From contig JBILJV010000004.1 of NCBI GenBank assembly GCA_044377005.1, positions 23,465-87,464 of the forward strand: 64,000 bases of DNA, given 5' to 3'. The stretch is from JABMMZ01 sp044377005 (GTDB taxonomy: Bacteria > Bacteroidota > Bacteroidia > NS11-12g > UBA955). The notes beneath the pieces were generated by a model. It saw nothing but the letters and a program-made list of their open reading frames with translations. It had not been told where the DNA came from and searched no databases. Positions 9,145-18,236 of this stretch are shown here, piece after piece (position 1 is the first letter of the stretch; each line of letters starts with the position of its first letter). Both the position numbers and the translations under genes were made by a program.

Positions 9145-9197
9145 TGTTTTCATAGTTTTAGTTTTTGTCAAAAGCCGTATCGAAAGATACGGTTTTT
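9145..9197 (+). ncRNA. Candidate short non-coding RNA
   Basis: Transcription from the orphan promoter would start near 9144 and reach the hairpin at 9170-9197 (a 10-11 base-pair stem, GAAA tetraloop, five T at the end). This predicts an RNA of about 53 bases. No reading frame of note is present. I did not recognise an Rfam family. It could equally be a leader antisense to the end of the neighbouring CoA-binding gene. Confidence 0.3.
9170..9197. terminator. Hairpin terminator, GAAA loop
   Basis: AAAAGCCGTATC / GATACGGTTTTT around a GAAA tetraloop. On the plus strand it ends in five T. On the minus strand it follows the stop of the CoA-binding gene directly and ends in four T, so it may serve both directions. 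Confidence 0.6.
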
Positions 9198-9202
9198 GGC
9201 AT

Positions 9203-9583
9203 TTATAGGGGTTTGTACTGTTGTGTTCTCAACAATACCAAGGTACATGCTTCTATTGCATCAATGTTATTTTTCTGTAACTCATTTATATAGGCTTGAT
9301 TTTCTGTCCCAGGATTGAATATTACTCTTTTAGGGTTTAAGTTTAGAATAAAGTTATAATATTTTTCTTGATTTTTCGGGTTTAAGTAAAGCGTTATAGT
9401 ATGAATCGTTGGGTAGTTTTCTTTGTTATTAAATATTGTAATAGGGACATCTAATACTTTTCCAACTTTGTTGCCAATTGCTAATGTTTCAAAATGATAC
9501 GACCTTAATATACGAATTGCAATATTTGAGTATCTATCGGACTTCTCACTTGCCCCCAAAACTAACGTTGTAAATAGTGACAT
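9203..9583 (-). CDS. CoA-binding domain protein (YccU-like)
   Basis: 126 residues forming one Rossmann-like CoA-binding domain of the CoA_binding_2 family. The N-terminal nucleotide loop 'TTLVLGASEKSDRYSNIAIRIL' corresponds to the family's VLGASxxxxRYSxxA. The C-terminal part has 'RVIFNPGTENQAY' and the family-typical ending 'IEACTLVLL'. Such proteins are small cytosolic CoA binders of unclear physiological role. It is a single gene, with a hairpin directly after its stop. Confidence 0.82.
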   Translation of the reverse strand: MSLFTTLVLGASEKSDRYSNIAIRILRSYHFETLAIGNKVGKVLDVPITIFNNKENYPTIHTITLYLNPKNQEKYYNFILNLNPKRVIFNPGTENQAYINELQKNNIDAIEACTLVLLRTQQYKPL

Positions 9584-9652
9584 TTATTTCTGTATTTTAA
9601 TGTTTTCAAAATAAAAGAATTGTATGATATTCGCCTAATAATTTAATTCAAT

Positions 9653-10177
9653 ATGAACATAGGTGACAAACTTCCAAATTTTTCTTTAATAGCAACGAAT
9701 GGACAAACTTATAATAACTATTCATTTGCCGAACATTATGCCTTGTGTGTTATTTTTAGCGCTAATTCATGTCCAATCTCTAATGCATATTGGGAGCGAA
9801 TTGTAAAATTGTCCGGACAATATGAGGAGGATAATATGGCAACTGTCGTCATTAATTCTAACAATCCTTCATTGTCTCCTAAAGATAGTATGGAAGAAAT
9901 GACTTCATTTTATAATGGATTAGTAATGCCAAGTTTTGTTTATTTAAAAGATGAAAACAGTAAAGTAGCAGAAGCTTTTGATGCAAGTAAAAATCCAGAA
10001 GTATTTTTATTTAACTCAAAAAGAGAATTAGTTTATCATGGTATTATCGATGATAATTGGGAAAGTGAAACTCAGGTTATGATGATTTATTTGGAAGATG
10101 CTATTGAATATTGCCTAGATGGTGTAGATATTGATTATCCTGAGATGCCAGTTGAGGGTTGTGATATTGTTAAATAA
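9653..10177 (+). CDS. Thioredoxin-fold (AhpC/TSA-like) protein with a single cysteine motif
   Basis: 174 residues. The start MNIGDKLPNFSLIATNG is the standard peroxiredoxin/redoxin beginning. The active-site region reads 'FSANSCPIS', so Cys40 is present but the CxxC partner is not. A second cysteine is at 170 in the tail 'PVEGCDIVK', a tail form known in a family of thioredoxin-like proteins of this size. It could be a one- or two-Cys thiol reductase or peroxidase using the distant Cys170; the reaction is inferred. The stop and the start of the following SDR share one base (TAATG), so the two genes are translationally coupled. Confidence 0.7.
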   Translation: MNIGDKLPNFSLIATNGQTYNNYSFAEHYALCVIFSANSCPISNAYWERIVKLSGQYEEDNMATVVINSNNPSLSPKDSMEEMTSFYNGLVMPSFVYLKDENSKVAEAFDASKNPEVFLFNSKRELVYHGIIDDNWESETQVMMIYLEDAIEYCLDGVDIDYPEMPVEGCDIVK

Positions 10178-10983
10178 TGGTTGTTAGAACAGTTGTAATT
10201 ACAGGGGCTTCTTCAGGAATTGGAGAAGCTTTGGCATATCAGTATGCACAATTAAAATACAATGTTGTTATTGCGGCTAGATCTATTGAACAACTTAAAT
10301 TAGTTGAGCTTAAATGTAAAGAATACAATTCTTCGGTCTTGCTTGTTCAATGCGATGTAAGTAAGGAAAGTGATTGTAAGTTTTTAATTGATGAAACCAT
10401 TCGTCAATTCTCTTCATGTGATGTTTTAATTAACAATGCTGGAATTAGTATGCGTGCAGTTTTTAACGATTGTGACTTAGATGTTATTAAAAAGGTGATG
10501 GATGTGAACTTTTGGGGAACCGTTTATTGCACTAAATATGCTCTACCTTTTTTATTGAAATCACAAGGTACTGTTGTTGGAGTTTCCTCTATTGCAGGTA
10601 TTAAAGGATTGCCTGCAAGAACCGGCTATTCAGCCTCAAAGTTTGCAATGCATGGTTTTTTGGAATCTCTTAGAATCGAAAATTTAAAAAATAATCTTAA
10701 TGTATTAATTGTTTGTCCTGGTTATACAGCTTCTAATATTAGAAATTCAGCTCTTAATAACAAAGGCAATAATCAATCAGAAAGTCCCCTAGATGAAGCT
10801 AAACTCATGTCTGCAGAAGAGGTTGCTCAAATGATTGTAAAAGCAGTAAGATCACGTAAAAGTTACTTGTATATGTCTTTTGATGGGAAAATTCTTTTTT
10901 GGTTGAATAAATTCTTCCCATTACTAATGGATAAATTAGTTTTTAATAAAGTTTCTAAAGAAAAAGACAGCCCTTTTAAATAA
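10177..10983 (+). CDS. Short-chain dehydrogenase/reductase
   Basis: 268 residues, classical SDR. The cofactor loop TGASSGIG is at residues 9-16 and NNAG at 86-89. The catalytic Ser is at 137/138, with Tyr151 and Lys155 in GYSASK. The substrate loop begins at 'CPGYTASNIR'. The hydrophobic C-terminus with 'KILFWLNKFFPLLMDKLV' suggests membrane association, as in DltE/YqjQ-like SDRs acting on lipids or ketones. Start ATG 10177 overlaps the stop of the redoxin gene. Substrate unknown. Convergent with the next gene, only 2 bases between stops. Confidence 0.88.
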   Translation: MVVRTVVITGASSGIGEALAYQYAQLKYNVVIAARSIEQLKLVELKCKEYNSSVLLVQCDVSKESDCKFLIDETIRQFSSCDVLINNAGISMRAVFNDCDLDVIKKVMDVNFWGTVYCTKYALPFLLKSQGTVVGVSSIAGIKGLPARTGYSASKFAMHGFLESLRIENLKNNLNVLIVCPGYTASNIRNSALNNKGNNQSESPLDEAKLMSAEEVAQMIVKAVRSRKSYLYMSFDGKILFWLNKFFPLLMDKLVFNKVSKEKDSPFK

Positions 10984-10985
10984 AA

Positions 10986-13523
10986 TTATCTTATAAGATG
11001 AAAGGTACCTCTAAACCATCTTTCAATATTGTCGCAACCCACATATTGGGTGTAAAATACATAAACATCTTGAGGTGCTAAATCGCCTTTTATTTTTCCA
11101 TCCCAAGTAACCGAAGGGGTATTAGATTCAAAGATTTGTTCACCCCATCTGTTGTAAAGTCTTAGTTGGTAATCAGCCCCAGGGTCACTGTATTTGTTGC
11201 CAGGATATACATCGTTAATGTTATCTCCATTTGGTGTAAATGCATTCGGCATAAACAGGTCTGAAGGAAGTGCATTTGGGTCCTCTTTTATTTGGATAGA
11301 ATCTGAAATGATACATCCGTTTTTGTTTCTAACGGTAACTCGGTATGTACCTACTTGTGATACAACAATTTTCTGAGTTGTAGCGCCAGTATTCCATAAG
11401 TATTCTTCCATATTATCTGCTGCAACAATCGGATACCTTGAGGATAAGCAGATTGTAGTATCGCTTCCCAATCCACCATCTATTTCTGGATATTGAATAA
11501 TGTTAATAGTGTCAGATGCCAAACATCCTTCTTCTGTTTCAATATTTATAAAATATTTGCCAGGAGTGGAAACAAACAATTGTTTGCTGGTAATTTCCCC
11601 ATTCCATAAATATGATTTGTAATTCCTTTTGGGATCTAGTGTTCGAGAAATAGGACCACAATAAAAGGTGTCTGGTCCTAAATCTAAACCAATAAAATAA
11701 AAGTCAATATCTGCAGTGTCGTATATTGTACAAAGTTTATTTGCCGCGGTTACAATATAACGACCTCTTTGGGTAATAGTAATTTGTGGAGTGTTTTGTC
11801 CACTGTTCCATAAATATCTTGTTTCTGCTTGTGTTTGTGGATGAAAATTCTCTCCATCTAAAATGGTTCCTGTGCCCTCACAAATAAAGGTGTCTCTTAG
11901 TTGGGTTCTAGGAGGGGGATATAAAACAAAGGTTATACTATCTTCTCCTAAACAACCATTTTGATTGATTACCTTTACCCAATATGTACCAAGTGAAGGG
12001 ATAAAAACGGAGGCGTCTGTTGTATTGTCATTCCACCTGTAAGATTGGTAACCATCTTTGCCTTTATAAGTGAATTGAACAAAACTGTCTCTACAAATTA
12101 CAGAGTCTGGGCCTAAATCAAACTTGCTTAAATCATTGAAAATGTCAATTGTGTCTTTTGATGAGCAAGGAAAATCAGTAGCAGTAACAATGTATCGGCC
12201 AGCTTTATTAACCACTAGATTTCTAGTAGTTTCTCCTGAATTCCAAACATAACTGAGATTAGGAGGGTTGCTAATTAGTGTGGTTGTAAAAGGGCCACAA
12301 AACAAAGTGTCATTTGGTAATTGAGCTTTAAATTTCTTTTTAATTTCTATCTCATACCTGAATGTGTCAGAACATAAGTTCGTTTTTGCTACAAGTTGTA
12401 TTGTGTAGTTGCCCGGAATGTTATATCTGTATGAAGGATTTGTTTGAATAGATGTATTATTGCTGCCATTAGGATCTCCAAAATCCCACAAATAACTTGT
12501 TCCTCCTGAGCTTCTGTTTTGGAATAGGACTAAGTCGGATTCACAACTTAAACTTGGTGCAAAGAAAGAAGAAACTACGTCAAATACACATTCACTAATG
12601 TTAAACTGATAATCTCTTTTGGTCTCACCAATTAAAACCCCTTTTCTATACTCTAATACTTTTACCCCAATAACGTAATTCCCTGTTCTATCTGGAGTTA
12701 GGGCCAATTTTCCTGTTTTGCTGTTGACGCTTAATGTAGGTTGTCCATTAATTTGAAAGTTAGTATTATATGTATTTGACCATTGAACCTTTCTGTTATC
12801 ATTATCAAAAGGATAAGTTGGAGGTTTTGTATTTACATTATCAAAAATATCTGGTTTTACTCCTGAAGGGCGTTGTTGAACATTATCACCACCTAAGAAA
12901 GGTTGATAAAGTTCGTAAACCAATGAATCTCCATTATCGTCTATTGCACTATGATCGAAATTTAAAGGGGCATTTGTACATAAGAAGTTAGGAGGTAAAT
13001 ACTTAAAAAAAGGAGAGGAGTTACCTAATTTTACGTCCTTTATTTCTGTCCAATAAGTGGCACCTGTAGCATCAGGTAGCATAATATTGTCTATAATTCG
13101 ATTTCTGCAACATCGTTCAAATGTAATTGTGTAACCCCTTCCGGCATTGTCAGGTAAAGATAATTGAGTTGTAAAAGTATATCTTATTACACATTCTGTA
13201 GGTTTATTTCTAACACAATTGTAGTTTAAGTCAGCAATTTTTACAGGATTGAATCCTTGAATGTTTTCTTTGCTCAAAGAAAGTGAAGCGGTATTCTTGT
13301 TTCTATTGTCAAAAACGTGAATAGTGATTCCAGCAACGTCATCTTCAATAACCCCCTCAAAAGCATTTTTACAGTCAAAATATACATACAATGTTATGTT
13401 ATAAAGGTAATTATTGCCACTTCTTCCTGCGTATTTATACATCATTTCTCCACCCACTATGTGAGAAGCACTTGATTTAAATGCTAAAAAAGCGCATAAT
13501 ATGATAGTTATAATTAACCTCAT
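10986..13523 (-). CDS. Secreted PKD/Ig-repeat protein with gliding-motility (type B) T9SS domain
   Basis: 845 residues. The signal peptide is followed directly by 'HIVGGEMMYKY', a conserved N-terminal module of Bacteroidota gliding-motility-associated proteins (residues 20-310, with paired cysteines such as 'ERCCRNR'). A PKD domain sits near 343-395 (YLWDFGDP...SYRYNIPGNYTIQL). Four to five repeats of about 80 residues follow, each 'LGPDxxxC...YLWNxGxTT...GxYxVxVxxxxGC'. The last 90 residues are the CHU_C/gliding-motility C-terminal domain ('MPNAFTPNGDNINDVY...YNRWGEQIFES...WDGKIKG'). It should be exported by T9SS and stay at the surface as an adhesin-like filament. The probable promoter box is 18 bases upstream of the start. 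Confidence 0.9.
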   Translation of the reverse strand: MRLIITIILCAFLAFKSSASHIVGGEMMYKYAGRSGNNYLYNITLYVYFDCKNAFEGVIEDDVAGITIHVFDNRNKNTASLSLSKENIQGFNPVKIADLNYNCVRNKPTECVIRYTFTTQLSLPDNAGRGYTITFERCCRNRIIDNIMLPDATGATYWTEIKDVKLGNSSPFFKYLPPNFLCTNAPLNFDHSAIDDNGDSLVYELYQPFLGGDNVQQRPSGVKPDIFDNVNTKPPTYPFDNDNRKVQWSNTYNTNFQINGQPTLSVNSKTGKLALTPDRTGNYVIGVKVLEYRKGVLIGETKRDYQFNISECVFDVVSSFFAPSLSCESDLVLFQNRSSGGTSYLWDFGDPNGSNNTSIQTNPSYRYNIPGNYTIQLVAKTNLCSDTFRYEIEIKKKFKAQLPNDTLFCGPFTTTLISNPPNLSYVWNSGETTRNLVVNKAGRYIVTATDFPCSSKDTIDIFNDLSKFDLGPDSVICRDSFVQFTYKGKDGYQSYRWNDNTTDASVFIPSLGTYWVKVINQNGCLGEDSITFVLYPPPRTQLRDTFICEGTGTILDGENFHPQTQAETRYLWNSGQNTPQITITQRGRYIVTAANKLCTIYDTADIDFYFIGLDLGPDTFYCGPISRTLDPKRNYKSYLWNGEITSKQLFVSTPGKYFINIETEEGCLASDTINIIQYPEIDGGLGSDTTICLSSRYPIVAADNMEEYLWNTGATTQKIVVSQVGTYRVTVRNKNGCIISDSIQIKEDPNALPSDLFMPNAFTPNGDNINDVYPGNKYSDPGADYQLRLYNRWGEQIFESNTPSVTWDGKIKGDLAPQDVYVFYTQYVGCDNIERWFRGTFHLIR

Positions 13524-13540
13524 TTAATGAATTAGACGTA

Positions 13541-13548
13541 CAAAGTTA
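13541..13548 (-). promoter_or_regulatory. -7 box of the type B T9SS gene
   Basis: The minus strand reads TAACTTTG, a perfect TAnnTTTG, 17 bases before ATG 13523. It lies in the 38-base gap after the upstream membrane glycosyltransferase gene, so this gene can be expressed on its own. No TTG is found at the expected -33 distance. Confidence 0.4.
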
Positions 13549-13561
13549 AAAAAAGTTTCAA

Positions 13562-16513
13562 TTATTTTTGATTTATTATTTTCATATATTCATTCAAAAA
13601 CTGTTCCGCTTCTTTTTTCTTGCCAATTTTTTCTAATTCAGTACCCAAATAATAGTATGCTTCAGCATTGTTCGGTTCTAATTGTATTGCATACTGTAAA
13701 TTCATAAATGCTGAATCTAATTCATTTAATCTTAATTGTGCCTTACCTAAGCCTAAATAACCCCTTCCCACATTCCCATAAGTTTCCAAAAAGGAATAAA
13801 AATGATTTCTAGCCAAATCGTTTTGATTTTGTAATAACTTGATTTCTCCCATTAATAATGGTGCAGAAGCATTCTTTTTGTTTTTGAATGCTTGGGATAA
13901 GTTATCGTATGCTTTGGTTAATAAATTTAAATCAGGGCTGTTGGGGTTTTTCATCATTGCTTGAGTATATAAAACTTCACCCACACTTTGAAGGGCATCG
14001 TAATTGCCGGTTTTTAGCTTTATTGCAACATTATAAAAATACAAAGCACTGTCTAATTGCATTTTTAACTTATAGGCATTAGCAACACCTCTAGCAAATT
14101 CCTCTTCTAACGGGTTGTACTGATAAGCCAATTTGTAAAAATAAAGAGCGCTATCACCATTATTCTTTTTTAAATATTGATTCCCTTTATAACCATAATG
14201 GTTTTCTGCTTTTACAATTGCAGTTATTGGAACTCCTCCTACATTGATAACATGTATAGTTCCTTTGGGTGGCCAATATCCATCTAAAATTTGGTTTTTT
14301 GAGAGAGTTCTTGTGCTCCAAATGGCGTAATCCCAATTGTTATTCATCCATTCCATTTCTCTGGTCCATAAACATGGAACATCTTTGCCTGCATTAACAA
14401 ATGTTTTTAAAGCTTCTTGATTTGAATTTGCATTGATTTTGATTTTAGGATTGCCATTGTTGTCTTTTTCTAATATTTCAGGTTTACTTTTTACAAGCCA
14501 TTCAAAAGCCTCTCTTGGTGTTTGGTTCCAGTAATCTATATCATAATTTCCATGAGCCCCTTTTATCCCTCCAATAATTTCATTGAAGTACATGTATTGA
14601 TAAGGGTGGTTTTTTATATTCCAAGCAATTGGGCTTATTAAACTCACTATAAAAATGCCCCATATGACTAAACTAATTGTTTTGTTTTTAAAGAATAATC
14701 CTAATTGATGCCATGCTAAAACAGAAAGCACTGTTAATGTTGGATAAATAAACAAAAAGTGTCTCCATCCATTGTAAACATAAGATTTTTTGTAAATAGC
14801 ATAAGCCAATGGGAAAACTGAAGCAAATAGTAATAAAAAAAGGATTAATTTACCTAAAGTGTCTTTTTTCAACCAATTGATAATTGGACCAATAAATACT
14901 CCAAATAACAATCCTACAGGGGCCGTTATTATAATCATTTTAGGGATATAATACCATGGTTTTTCATACAAACGAACCCCCTCAAATAATTCATAATAAG
15001 TGAGTAAGCCAAATTTTTCAAATTGTTTTAAAGCGTTAAATACTCCTGTCAAGGGTTGTCTCAATGCATATGGCCAAAAGAATATTCCAAAAATATAAGC
15101 ACTAATGGAGATGATAACAATTGTTTTAATATGTATTTTAAAGGTTTTACTTGCATTTTTTTTGTATTGAAACAAAAGCCAATACAATCCAATAAACATA
15201 ACCATATATCCAAAAATTAGCAATGCTCCTACCCTTACACTCAAAGCAAAACCGATAGCAATGGCAAGCATTACTTTGGTTTGATGTTTTGGTTTAGGTA
15301 ATTCTTGAAGAAGTTTTACTAAGTAGTAAATGGACATAATATAGCCTGTTGCAAATGGAATATCTTTGGAGTTGTTGAAGAAATGACCATATAAAGAAGG
15401 TGATGCAAATAAAGCAATAACTGTAATTACAGCGGGGAGCCAACCAGAGAGTCGTCTAACAAGTAAGGCTGTAAATAAGACTAAAAAGAAACCAATAATC
15501 GAATCTATTAAGTGTCTTGCGTAATATTCATTTTCAAATCCAAATACATTATTAACCGCCCTAATAACTAAATCCACACTAGAGCCATAAGAGAGTTTGC
15601 CAAATTCACTAATTTTGGGGTCAAACATTGTCGTATCACTTCCAAAACTTGTGTAAAATTTGATAACATGTTTAGAGAATTCATTATGTGCAGGTTCGTC
15701 CCAAGTGACATTATAATCTTTGCTTGTATATGCCATGCCAAAAAGGAGCGTTAAGCATAAAACAGCGAAAGTTTTTTTATAAATTGGAGCATTAATGTTG
15801 GACCAATCGTTTGACTCTTCCTTAATATTTGTTAACTTGAAAAAACTACTCCAAAACAATTTAAATCCTAAAAGTGTATTTTTAATTGCCGATTTTAAAC
15901 CATCACCAATTACAAAATCATTGGTCCCTAAATCAAATGAAACAGGCGTGTTTAGTTGTTCCTTTTCAGTAAGTGCAGCAATATGCCAAGCATCTTTAAT
16001 TTTGTTTTTGAGGACTATTTTTTCAAACAAGTCTAATGGCATTAATACAGCTTCACAAGTTGATAAGTTAGATTCAACCCCCGAAAATAATTTACCCCAA
16101 AAATTAGAAATATAATGAATGTATTTTTGTAAAAAACCTGCTTTTTGAGGGATTAAACCATCCGCAACAACAACTTTGCTGGGAACAAAAAGCTTATTAG
16201 CTTTTTGAGACCACTTAAAATAAAGTGAAGGTTCGTTTGCCAAAGGAAGTTTTAAGGGAATAATGTTTTTTATATTCTCATCAAAAGTGACACCATTTAT
16301 GATTTTAATTTTACCACTTTGTATTAGATTCTCTGTTTCTTTTGACTTTAACGATTGGTCCGAATACAATTCAATAGGATGGTTGGGCTTGATGCAGATT
16401 TCTGCTAATTGGATTAAATCTTCTTCGGCTTGAGGCGATCCATTAGAGGATAGGATATAAAAAGCCGTGTTTGATCCATTTGATTTGATTTTATCACTTT
16501 GATGATTGCTCAT
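13562..16513 (-). CDS. Multi-spanning glycosyltransferase (GT39/PMT-like) with TPR tail
   Basis: 983 residues in three parts. Residues 1-235 form a soluble N-terminal region, loosely like a nucleotide-sugar transferase fold but without a clear DxD. Residues 245-680 hold ten or more membrane spans; the first loop after span 1 carries 'VTWDEPAHNEFS', matching the acidic first-loop motif of GT-C enzymes of the PMT/ArnT type. Residues 780-983 are at least four TPR units ('AYYYLGTELEKIGKKKEAEQFL', 'GYLGLGKAQLRLNELDSAF'). It probably transfers a sugar from a polyprenyl phosphate donor to protein or glycan on the periplasmic side, with TPRs for partner binding. Starts 25 bases after ruvA. Donor and acceptor unknown. 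Confidence 0.72.
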   Translation of the reverse strand: MSNHQSDKIKSNGSNTAFYILSSNGSPQAEEDLIQLAEICIKPNHPIELYSDQSLKSKETENLIQSGKIKIINGVTFDENIKNIIPLKLPLANEPSLYFKWSQKANKLFVPSKVVVADGLIPQKAGFLQKYIHYISNFWGKLFSGVESNLSTCEAVLMPLDLFEKIVLKNKIKDAWHIAALTEKEQLNTPVSFDLGTNDFVIGDGLKSAIKNTLLGFKLFWSSFFKLTNIKEESNDWSNINAPIYKKTFAVLCLTLLFGMAYTSKDYNVTWDEPAHNEFSKHVIKFYTSFGSDTTMFDPKISEFGKLSYGSSVDLVIRAVNNVFGFENEYYARHLIDSIIGFFLVLFTALLVRRLSGWLPAVITVIALFASPSLYGHFFNNSKDIPFATGYIMSIYYLVKLLQELPKPKHQTKVMLAIAIGFALSVRVGALLIFGYMVMFIGLYWLLFQYKKNASKTFKIHIKTIVIISISAYIFGIFFWPYALRQPLTGVFNALKQFEKFGLLTYYELFEGVRLYEKPWYYIPKMIIITAPVGLLFGVFIGPIINWLKKDTLGKLILFLLLFASVFPLAYAIYKKSYVYNGWRHFLFIYPTLTVLSVLAWHQLGLFFKNKTISLVIWGIFIVSLISPIAWNIKNHPYQYMYFNEIIGGIKGAHGNYDIDYWNQTPREAFEWLVKSKPEILEKDNNGNPKIKINANSNQEALKTFVNAGKDVPCLWTREMEWMNNNWDYAIWSTRTLSKNQILDGYWPPKGTIHVINVGGVPITAIVKAENHYGYKGNQYLKKNNGDSALYFYKLAYQYNPLEEEFARGVANAYKLKMQLDSALYFYNVAIKLKTGNYDALQSVGEVLYTQAMMKNPNSPDLNLLTKAYDNLSQAFKNKKNASAPLLMGEIKLLQNQNDLARNHFYSFLETYGNVGRGYLGLGKAQLRLNELDSAFMNLQYAIQLEPNNAEAYYYLGTELEKIGKKKEAEQFLNEYMKIINQK

Positions 16514-16538
16514 TTTAAGTATTTTTTTGAAATAATAG

Positions 16539-17129
16539 TTACAACTGTTTTAGAGATTGTTTAATAAGGAATTCGACACTTAGCTCTAATTTATTGTTAT
16601 TGGTAATTTTGAGTAAAGTTTTTTCTGCAATATTTCTTTGAAATCCAAGGGCTTGTAATGCTAATAACGCTTCGTCAAATGATTTAGGTGCTGCATTTAC
16701 AAAATCATCAGGGTCAATCGATTGTGTTAGTTTGCCGATTTTATCTTGTAATTCTAAGATAATTCGTTGTGCAGTTTTTGGGCCAACTCCTTTAACAGCT
16801 TTTAATAAAGACAAATTTCCTGTAGAAATGGCACTTATGATTTCTGTAGGAGATTGACCGCTTAATATCATTCTTGCAGTGTTTGTTCCAACCCCATTTA
16901 CTATAATAAGTTGCCTAAATAATTGACGCTCAGTTTCGTCAAAAAAGCCATAAAGGTAGTGACCATCTTCTTTAATGGCCAAATGAGTTAAAATACGAAT
17001 GTTTTTTTCTGATTTTATCTTTTCGTATGTGTTGATGCTAATTTGTAAATGAAAACCAATCCCATTGCAATTTAGAACCAAGAATGCTGGATTAGCATGT
17101 TCTATTTTACCTTCTATAAAATCATACAT
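16539..17129 (-). CDS. ruvA: Holliday junction branch migration protein RuvA
   Basis: 196 residues, the normal length. RuvA forms the tetramer that binds four-way junctions and loads the RuvB motor. The N-terminal OB domain begins MYDFIEGKIEH. Helix-hairpin-helix pairs are visible at 'RQLIIVNGVGTNTARMIL' (~72-90) and 'LLKAVKGVGPKTAQRIILEL' (~108-127). The C-terminal UBA-like domain III, which contacts RuvB, begins near 150 ('FDEALLALQALGFQRN'). The start lies 3 bases after the ilvE stop, so the two are one transcript. Confidence 0.97.
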   Translation of the reverse strand: MYDFIEGKIEHANPAFLVLNCNGIGFHLQISINTYEKIKSEKNIRILTHLAIKEDGHYLYGFFDETERQLFRQLIIVNGVGTNTARMILSGQSPTEIISAISTGNLSLLKAVKGVGPKTAQRIILELQDKIGKLTQSIDPDDFVNAAPKSFDEALLALQALGFQRNIAEKTLLKITNNNKLELSVEFLIKQSLKQL

Positions 17130-17132
17130 ATA

Positions 17133-18212
17133 CTATGCAATTATTGATTCATTTTGTTCAATACATTTTACCCAATTATGTGTATCAGGTATTTGCAAAG
17201 TTTTAATTAATTCTAATTCAGTTTTTAATTTGAAGCCCAATAAATCTTCAGTTACAACTAAATTATATTTTTCGTCACGGAAACCAAAACAATCTATATG
17301 GGTAATGGTTGCAGCAGTACCTGTAACAAACATTTCCACTAAATCACCATTTGCATGCCATTTAAGTAAATCTTGAACTAAGATAGGTTCTTCGAAGATT
17401 GGAATATGATGGTCTTTTATCATTTTGATAACAGAATCTCTTGTAATTCCTGCAAGTAATGAATCAGTTAAATTAGGTGTGTAAACGCCATTTTTGGTAA
17501 CAACGAAAATATTACTAGTGCCTGTTTCTTCCAATTTAGTATGAGTAATTCCATCGGTCCAAAGGACTTGGTCAAAACCATCTTTTTGTGCTAAATTCCT
17601 AGGATATAATGAAGCTGCGTAATTGCCAGCGCATTTTGCACTTCCAACCCCACCAGCCGAAGCTCTTGTGTAATGCTCTTCAATTTTTACTTTAATGTTC
17701 CCTGCATAGTATGAACTAACAGGACAAGCATATATCATGAAGCTGTAATTGTCGCTAGATTTTACACCCAAAAAATCATCTGTTGCAAACATAAATGGTC
17801 TTAGGTACAATGAACTTCCTACTGAAGAAGGAATCCAATCTTTGTCTAAGTTAAGGAGTTTTGATAATGCCTCCATAAAAATTTCTTTTGGAAAATGAGG
17901 CATACTCATTCTATCAGCAGAACGGTTTAATCTGTTTAAGTTTTCTTCGGGTCTGAAAAGAGTTATTTCACCGTTTGGTGTTTTGTAGGCTTTCATACCT
18001 TCAAAAATGGACTGACCATAATGAAGAGCTGAAAGGGTAGGACTCATTGGAATTTTTCCAAAAGGAATGATTCTAGGGTCATTCCATTGATTGTCGTAAT
18101 AATCGCAAATGAACATGTGGTCGGTAAAAACTTTACCAAAACTGATATTATTTGGATCGAAATCTGAAATTTTTGAATTTTCTGTGGGATTTATTGTAAT
18201 TTTGAAACTCAT
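17133..18212 (-). CDS. ilvE: Branched-chain amino acid aminotransferase
   Basis: 359 residues, class IV PLP enzyme of the longer (eukaryote-like, BCAT2-type) subfamily. It interconverts Leu/Ile/Val and their 2-oxo acids. The Schiff-base lysine is Lys193 in 'GSAKCAGNYAAS'. Other family marks are 'LHYGQSIFEGMKAY' (~63-76), 'LYLRPFMFATDDFLG' (~135-149), and 'LEETGTSNIFVV' with 'GITRDSVI' in the cofactor-phosphate region. It heads the minus-strand operon ilvE-ruvA-glycosyltransferase. The fused 2-oxoacid dehydrogenase E1 at 56935 could use its products, though that gene is far away. The divergent plus-strand gene starts only 24 bases beyond its start codon. Confidence 0.95.
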   Translation of the reverse strand: MSFKITINPTENSKISDFDPNNISFGKVFTDHMFICDYYDNQWNDPRIIPFGKIPMSPTLSALHYGQSIFEGMKAYKTPNGEITLFRPEENLNRLNRSADRMSMPHFPKEIFMEALSKLLNLDKDWIPSSVGSSLYLRPFMFATDDFLGVKSSDNYSFMIYACPVSSYYAGNIKVKIEEHYTRASAGGVGSAKCAGNYAASLYPRNLAQKDGFDQVLWTDGITHTKLEETGTSNIFVVTKNGVYTPNLTDSLLAGITRDSVIKMIKDHHIPIFEEPILVQDLLKWHANGDLVEMFVTGTAATITHIDCFGFRDEKYNLVVTEDLLGFKLKTELELIKTLQIPDTHNWVKCIEQNESIIA

Positions 18213-18236
18213 TTCACTTGCGAAATAATCAAAAAA

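Noticed and set aside
9136..9318. A 60-codon plus ORF as a real gene
   Set aside because: It contains the hairpin at 9170-9197 and runs into the antisense of the CoA-binding gene; composition is not protein-like. A small RNA is the better explanation.
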